Positions 58,301 to 64,000 of a stretch of DNA of 64,000 nucleotides are shown one piece after another; positions within the stretch are counted from its first letter, which is position 1; every line of letters starts with the position of its first letter. Under the pieces are notes generated by a model. That model saw nothing but the letters and a program-made list of their open reading frames with translations. It was not told the origin of the DNA and ran no database searches. Source of the stretch: Arcuatula senhousia (taxonomy: Eukaryota > Mollusca > Bivalvia > Mytilida > Mytilidae). The stretch lies in NCBI GenBank assembly GCA_963971305.1, contig OZ020303.1:17667184-17731183 (forward strand), read 5' to 3'. The translations under genes and the position numbers were made by a program.

Positions 58301-61300
58301 TATTAAGTTGGTCCAACTTAACATTTTTATTGTAAATTGAATGTATTTGCCGGACAAAGCAAAAATTTGCCCATTTTTGCCTTTGCTGGTTGGGTGTAGC
58401 GGACGGAACATTTCACGAGGACTGTGATTATACCCAAGAGGAAGATAACAACATCAAACAATGGTAAAAGACATTTACAAAAAGATAAACATTTTTTTTT
58501 AAATGAACAAAGTATGAAAGCCCAAACTCTTCCCATATTAAAGTGAACATGATATTACAATGTGATAAACAAAAGCAGGTGAGTTATAACAACAAGGAAA
58601 AAATGACCACAACATAAATCTGAAATAACACCGATGATGTACCTTCGGTGCGACACATATTTGCCAGTCACATGACCTGACCCGTCACAACCTGGTATCG
58701 GACAGCTGCAAAGTATACATCATTTTATAAAATATATTTATAAATAAAGAAAGAATGTGTCCATGGGACACGGATGCCCCCGCTGGCCCCAAACATGAAG
58801 TTGATGTACAACAGATCTCAAAATCATTTAATATGTATAGTTTGTCATACTCAACCATCCTACCAAGTTTCAAATCATTCCCATGTACAGTTCCTGAGAA
58901 AAGCTTGACGGAAATTTTCATAGTCATGTTCACATATTTTAAAATTGGCCTAAGTTCCAAACAGGAAGTAGATGTCAGACAGGTCTCAAAATCACTTAGG
59001 ACGTATACTTTGTCATACTCAACCATCCTACCAAGTTTCAAATCATTCTCATGTACAATTCCTGAGAAAAGCTTGACAAAAATTTTCATAGTCATGTTCA
59101 CATATTTTAAAATTGGCCTAAGTCCCAAACAGGAAGTAGATGTTGGACAGGTCTCAAAATTGCTTAGGACGTATAGTTTGTCATACTCAACCATCCTACT
59201 AAGTTTCAAATCATTCTAATGTATCATGTGTATGGTTCCTGAGAAAAGCTTGACGGAAATTTTCATATAATGTTCAAATACTTTAAAATTGGCCTAAGTC
59301 CCAAACAGGAAATAAATGTCCGACAGGTCTCAAAATCACTTAGGACGTATAGTTTGTCATACTCAACCATCCTACCAAGTTTCAAATCATTCTCATGTAC
59401 AGTTCCTGAGAAAAGCTTGACGGAAATTTTCATAGTCATGTTCACATATTTTAAAATTGGCCTAAGTCCCAAACAGGAAGTAGATGTCCTACAGGTCTCA
59501 AAATCACTTAGGACGTATAGTTTGTCATACTCAACCATCCTATCAAGTTTCAAATCATTCTCATGTATGGTTCCTGAGAAAAGCTTGACGGAAATTCGTA
59601 CGGACGTACGTACGGACGGACGGACATGAGTAAAACTTAATGCCCCCCCGACATGTCGTCGCGGGGGCATAAAAATACATTATTTATATGAAACACTTAC
59701 TATTTCTAAAGGGTTATTTGTGGAATGTGGTGTTGTCCCTAGTTTAATATTTTCAAAATTTTAAATTATTCACCTTATTGGGTTGAAAAATTAAAATGTT
59801 AGCTAGGGGAGCAAAATAATATTCAAGTAGAAGATAATGGAAGGTGTTTTCTGCAAGAATCGAGCAGAGCTATTTTTTGCATTAAAATTAATGTTATTTT
59901 TGTTATGAATTCATTTTGAAACAGTTTGTCTTTCTTTAACTATCAAAAAAATGATACTCTCATTTCATGATTGCAAAGTGATTTTTTAAATTCCAAATAA
60001 AGATGACACTGGTTTGTTGTACATTTAACTATGCCAATATATGCAAAAACCAATACTGCCTGCTTAATGCTAAATGGTTCAGACTATTCAACTGGGACAA
60101 ATACTTTCAATCTACCTACCGTAAAGGTTCCTCTTCTTTTCTTTCTCCATCTTTTCCAATCATTTTTTTAAGTTTAGCAGCTCTTGGACAGCCTGAGATA
60201 CTGCGATGAGAAGCATAGTTCCCCGTTACATGTCCTGATCCATCACAACCTGGGGTAGGGCACCTATTGAATAGCCGAAACATAGTTTAGAACACTATTT
60301 TTACTTTTAACATTTACTCATTCAATCATTATCTTGAATTTTGAGTCATCTTATATTGATCTTAATTCTTATTATACATTATTCCCTAAATTTGTGTGTG
60401 TGCATATGTGTTAGGGTTGAGCCCCTTTTTGACCAACATGGGTCCTACTGCAGTCAGTTTTTATTGTGAAGGAATCCAGAATTCCAACAGGAAACCACAA
60501 CCTTGGCCAGATAAATGACAAACATATGGGCGCTTTATACCATTTCCTGACATTTAAATAAATGCTTCAAATTGAAAGCTGATAGAGTTTTAATGTATTT
60601 AAGAAAATGGTCTGTGTTTTATTTTTCTGAAAGATAAGCCTTAATTGTAGAAATTTTGATAAACTTTTATGTAAATCAAATGCATACCCAGGGTATGACC
60701 AAAGCAATTCTCTCTTAGTATTTATTATCCTTTATCACACTTACTTCAAATCAACTTGACTAGATGATGAGATGTTTCTTTCAGCCAATGGACATCCGGA
60801 TACACTTCGATGTGAGGTATAATTTCCTGTCACATGACCTGATCCATCACAACCTGGAGTAGGGCATTGAGAGTTATCTCCCTTGATTGGACTGTCAAAT
60901 GGATCTTCTGCTGACATCATACTGCATTCACTGGGGCTTCTTGACCTAATTCTAAATTGTTTTTGAAAGTTGATAAGTCAAGGTGATAATTTTTGGTTTC
61001 CAGAAAGCAAAAGAAAATGTTCCCTTAGAAACCTTTCTATATCCAAGTGTTGTTTAGATTTTCATATTTGTATGACAGTTTTTTTTTTACATTATCTGTG
61101 ATTTGCTCTAAATGCAAACCTTAAAATGGTGAGTTTTGAAAGAATTATTACCATACCAATACAGAACTTGTCTTGTAAGGACCTCAAAACAGCATTTTCA
61201 AAAATAATGCTAGTTTTTTCCTAAAATTACACTTTGTCTACATCCTCTGCACTAAAATTTGCATTTCCATCCGTCCTTTTCTTCCATTATGAGTGCTTTT

Positions 61301-63020
61301 CTTAGCATTTTTTTCTTATAATTAGCCTATAAATGTTAAGGTGCTAATATACTGTTGACAAAGAAGTTAATTCCTCTTCAAAATATACAGATAAATCATA
61401 GTTTAAATAACTTTGTAAATATCAATTGTGATTGGAACACACTTTGGTACTATGAATGTAAGAATACATAACCATAATAGTTTTTTTTACCACATAACAC
61501 CAATTCATGCACACAACATCAATATCAAGCTATAAAAAGTAACTAAATGATATGTATTATTTTTAAACTTTATTTACAAAATAAAACAAATATATGTTAA
61601 CAAATAGTATAATCTTTAACAACAAAATTTATATAATATTCTGAAATATCAAAGTTTAAGATATTCCATATCAACATATTTGAGAATTAAAAAATGCTTC
61701 ATTGTAGAATCGCATAACTATGTAAGTATCTCCAAAAACGTGTATAAATGTGCCTTTGAAAAATGATGCAGTCTTAGATATTTCATTCAAGTATTACAAT
61801 TTTAACAAAATGTAGAAAAAAAAACTTTTTGTCAAACTCAAGTTCTTACTTAATGAATAAAAGCAAAAAAAGCCCCAAAATGAAATATGAAATGGACAGC
61901 AACAGAAAGCTTGGTCAGTGTGTGTGGTTTTTTGTTGTTTTTTTTTGGGGGGGGGAAGCCCTTTCACTTAGTTATACTGGTAATAATGGTTTTTTTTTGT
62001 TTTTTGAAAAAAGACCATATAAAATTTAATTTCTGCCTTTGACATATAAATAAAAAATAATTTTGTCTGTTTGCTTGAGTTCACATTTTCATGTACATAA
62101 TATCATTGTTTGTCAACTTATTTTATTAATCATTTCAATCAATGTAATTAATCAATGTATGAAATTAATGTTAATTATTCTGCCTTAACGGGCGTCTTTG
62201 ATTGACAATAAAATATTTTGTTTGTTTGTTTGTTTGTTTATACTTATTATGCCAATAGAGGACAATAAAAGCGATTATTAAGTTCAAATTAAGATTTGCA
62301 GACCAAAAAAAAAATTGTTTAAAATATCTGCATAAATGTTAATATTAACCATAAGGTACCCCTTAACTTCCAAGATATGACAAGATCAGGCTGGTTGCTG
62401 TGGTTACCACAATTGATAGCTAAACAAATATGATTAACATTATGCAGTCAGCATTTTAGTGTGAGGAAACATGCATGAGCACCTAGTGGAAACCAGTGAC
62501 TGAAAAACCTATTTAAATAATAAATGTTTGAACAGGTCCTTTTTGTTAATTACAAACCGCCACTTAACAGGTTAGTGGTTGACTAGCAATAGAAAGTGTG
62601 GTAACTAAACCAGATTTTTTATCTGAGGGTCACTAAATTACATGACTAACTTAACATTATAAAAGATATTTTTATGCAAACCATCTTCGCTAGCCAAGGA
62701 TTACGATCCGCTATCTCTCATTGCGGATCGCAACCCTTGGCTAGCTAAGATGTATGTAAACCTACCTATGCCATTATTCTACCTTATTCTATGTCTAAGT
62801 GATTTAATTTGGCCTTAGATGTTTATATTTATTCAAGAAATGATAACTCAAAATCTAATACCATACCTTCTGACAAGATTACCAAAATTCTAGACAATGC
62901 ACAGCATTTGGCTGAAATCATGAAATATTCTATGAAAAGAAGGTTATAAATAAAAGCTTTTACAACATCAATAAAATTGATATAAATCTTTACCTCTCTG
63001 TATTTAAGTCCCCATTTGAT
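54921..63020 (-). CDS. MYT1: MYT1/ST18-family C2HC zinc-finger transcription factor, 3' part of gene
   Basis: Exons in transcript order: 63020-62994, 60945-60745, 60263-60120, 58705-58643, 56531-56421, 55903-55743, 55300-54921. All phases agree, giving about 361 residues plus stop. Four C2HC fingers follow each other ([80 protein letters not shown], each with SxSGCP after), then a coiled coil. Vertebrate MYT1, MYT1L and ST18 have 6-7 such fingers in an N-terminal and a C-terminal group and bind AAGTT sites to repress non-neuronal genes. Here the C-terminal group is visible and the N-terminal part lies beyond the right edge. Finger-alone genes are otherwise only L(3)mbt-like. One co-orthologue of the three vertebrate genes is likely. 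Confidence 0.92.
55743..55903 (-). CDS. MYT1: MYT-like exon: last C2HC finger (finger D)
   Basis: Encodes [20 protein letters not shown] then [19 protein letters not shown] and [14 protein letters not shown]. The ANG instead of VTG makes this the most diverged finger; all four ligands are present. Acceptor TTGACAG, donor G|GTAAAC. Confidence 0.94.
56421..56531 (-). CDS. MYT1: MYT-like exon: end of finger C and linker
   Basis: Opens [20 protein letters not shown], giving the last Cys of the finger started in exon 58643-58705, then [17 protein letters not shown] into finger D. Donor GT|GTAAGT. Confidence 0.93.
56660..58085 (+). mobile_element. Family A element, 500-bp-unit variant (A6)
   Basis: Starts ACAAGAGGCTCCCAGGAGCC then TGAATCGCTTACCTGAC. 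Two and a half units of about 500 bp share GGTCCTACAACRTTGACCCT and GCGGCCATGTTTT. A (ACGGACGG) tract and the terminal palindrome (AGCTCACATGACCC, loop TTC, GGGTCAGGTGAGCT) with AATAA close it. Same unit type as A1. It lies in the intron that splits finger C. Confidence 0.87.
58643..58705 (-). CDS. MYT1: MYT-like exon: start of finger C (63 nt)
   Basis: Encodes [20 protein letters not shown]. Acceptor TTTGCAG, donor AG|GTACAT. Splitting a C2HC finger between the His and the last Cys also happens in the L(3)mbt-like gene (23385-23487 / 19609-19785), with the same phase. Confidence 0.95.
58774..59675 (+). mobile_element. Family C hairpin-ended tandem element
   Basis: 5' end ATGCCCCCGCTGGCCCC. 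Five units of about 170-176 bp share GTTTGTCATACTCAACCATC, CCTGAGAAAAGCTTGACGGA and AAACAGGAAGTAGATGT. A (CGTACGGACGGACGGAC) tract follows, then a hairpin with arms ATGCCCCC and GGGGGCAT, then AAAAA. ORFs 58685-59670 on both strands are shadows. Confidence 0.87.
60120..60263 (-). CDS. MYT1: MYT-like exon: finger B and basic linker
   Basis: Encodes [20 protein letters not shown] then [20 protein letters not shown] and RKEEEPLR. Complete finger in one exon. Donor CG|GTAGGT. Confidence 0.95.
60745..60945 (-). CDS. MYT1: MYT-like exon: Ser-rich linker and finger A
   Basis: Encodes [26 protein letters not shown], then [20 protein letters not shown] and [20 protein letters not shown]. The acceptor at 60946-60947 is favoured over one six bases upstream because it keeps the micro-exon junction clean (NTER|SRSP); both are in frame. 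Confidence 0.93.
62060..62245 (+). mobile_element. Probable LINE 3' tail ending in (TTTG)n
   Basis: TTCTGCCTTAACGGGCGTCT then TTGATTGACAATAAAATATT ends in a (GTTT)n run at about 62218-62240. It is laid out like the 3' end near 40100-40175 (GATCCTGCCCCATTGAGGGA ... GGTAATAAAATAT), so both may be 3' ends of related LINEs. Confidence 0.45.
62682..62752. repeat. Compact inverted repeat (71 bp)
   Basis: CATCTTCGCTAGCCAAGG and GATCCGC pair with GCGGATC and CCTTGGCTAGCTAAGATG, with a loop of about 15 bp. Lies in a MYT-like intron. Possibly the core of a tiny foldback MITE. Confidence 0.75.
62994..63020 (-). CDS. MYT1: MYT-like 27-nt micro-exon
   Basis: Acceptor TCTTTACAG and donor GAGAG|GTAAAG enclose 27 nt. 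In the one phase that fits the next exon it reads SNGDLNTE(R); the other phase would hit TAA. Intron of 2.0 kb to the next exon. Confidence 0.72.
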
Positions 63021-63674
63021 CTGTAAAGATAAATTCATTTAATTATTAACACATTAATTTAATCAAGAGATTCCCAAGTAAAACAATATAACAAATAACT
63101 TTAAACCGATGTTCATTAAGAATCATGTCTTATTTTAATTTGCATACAGATCAAATATTAAAGACTTAAATACAGCTCACATAGTCAACAAGTTCTTATA
63201 AAATATAACTTAGAATAATACAGTTTCATGGAAATTGAAGACAAGGCAACAAGAATTTTTTACAGTTTTAAAATCATTAAACTGAAGTTATAACGTATAT
63301 AAAATCAAAAGATATAAAATATGAACTAACAATGATTTTTACAAAAGTAATGTAACAATTAATTTTTAAATAGCTTAAAAAAAGAACAAAATTGCAAGTC
63401 CAGCTTTTTTGTAAATTTCATATAAATGTAAAGCAGAAGAAAAAAAATTTAACAGTAGGAGAAAACTACATATATAATATTTGTAAATTGTTGACCAGTA
63501 GTATTCATTTCATGATTTAATTTTTAAGAAAAAGTGTTATCAATTTGATAATAGTGGCTGATTAAAAGGATCAAAGAACGATGTAAAAAATAACTTTGAT
63601 AAAACCTTACAAAAATATATAACAGTACATAAGAGTCCTATGGTACAAAAAATGCAACCTTTATAAAACCATGT

Positions 63675-64000
63675 TCATGAATTTCCTGGTTGTACAAGCA
63701 CATAACCAGGTGGAAGTTTTAATATCTGTCCACCTGTTTGTAAATAAATAACTTTGTTGCTAGAAGAGCTAGTCTGGTCAGAGGTACCAATAGCTACAGG
63801 ACCTTGAGCTGTAGGTACTAACTGAGATTTAGCCACAGGGGCTTGAGCTGGAGGGGGCATCTGAGGTTTACTAGTAGCTATCGGATTGGGTATTGTTACA
63901 GAAGATACAGACCTTGGAAACCTCAAGTTTTCATCCTGTTTTTGCTGATTCAAAACATTACTAAAAGATGGTGATGTGTTGGATGGACTGACAATGGCTG
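63675..64000 (-). CDS. Unassigned Q/P-rich ORF running off the right edge
   Basis: A continuous frame from the window edge to TGA at 63675, with text such as AIVSPSNTSPSFSNVLNQQK, PPPAQAPVAKSQLVPTAQGP and a C-terminus KVIYLQTGGQILKLPPGYVL then VQPGNS. It could be the end of a separate gene. It could also be an upstream MYT-like exon that uses an internal donor (CA|GTTAGT at 63817-63822 has the right phase), or an alternative last exon. No domain recognised. Confidence 0.55.
   Translation of the reverse strand, partial: AIVSPSNTSPSFSNVLNQQKQDENLRFPRSVSSVTIPNPIATSKPQMPPPAQAPVAKSQLVPTAQGPVAIGTSDQTSSSSNKVIYLQTGGQILKLPPGYVLVQPGNS

Noticed and set aside
58685..59670. ORFs of 119-174 codons on both strands
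   Set aside because: They lie wholly within the family-C tandem units and repeat the same peptide; no independent coding signal.

Overview
The window is eukaryotic. It is AT-rich (roughly two-thirds A+T), its genes are split into many short exons with GT/AG introns, and introns and intergenic DNA are full of short non-autonomous repeats. Coding content and repeat types (hairpin-ended elements carrying ~160-500 bp tandem units and an ACGG-like microsatellite) point to a bivalve mollusc, perhaps a mussel-like species. The species call is inference. There is no sign of bacterial sequence.

Three recognisable genes are present. (1) An L(3)mbt-like chromatin reader of about 1404 residues on the minus strand (start near 37.8 kb, stop at 11213). 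It has a Q-rich N-terminus, an FCS zinc finger, three MBT repeats, two C2HC fingers and a C-terminal SAM domain. I rebuilt 21 coding exons whose phases all agree, except that one donor has two phase-neutral options. (2) A PCMTD1/2-like protein on the plus strand (40840-45702, 4 coding exons, 643 residues): an isoaspartyl-methyltransferase-like domain, a BC-box-like helix, a long acidic insert and a terminal LPLP Cul5-box-like tail. (3) The 3' part of a MYT1/ST18-family C2HC zinc-finger transcription factor on the minus strand (54921-63020 and beyond): four fingers and the C-terminal coiled coil. A Q/P-rich ORF runs off the right edge (63675-64000, minus) and is unassigned.

Layout: 1-7.5 kb repeats (491-bp tandem element, 42-bp minisatellite, 1-kb foldback); 7.9-11.2 kb probable 3'UTR of the L(3)mbt gene; 11.2-37.8 kb that gene, with large repeats in its introns; 37.8-38.3 kb probable divergent promoter region; 38.7-40.2 kb decayed LINE; 40.8-47.5 kb PCMTD; 48-53.2 kb nested repeats; 53.3-64 kb the MYT-like gene, tail-to-tail with PCMTD.

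Two points stand out. PCMTD next to a MYT-family gene matches the human pairs PCMTD2-MYT1 and PCMTD1-ST18, which suggests very old linkage. And at least six sequence-unrelated repeat families share one design (a 5' motif X, often tandem units, a GACG/GACA-type microsatellite, a 3' hairpin X-X', then an A-rich end), which resembles the helentron-derived, pearl-type elements of bivalves.
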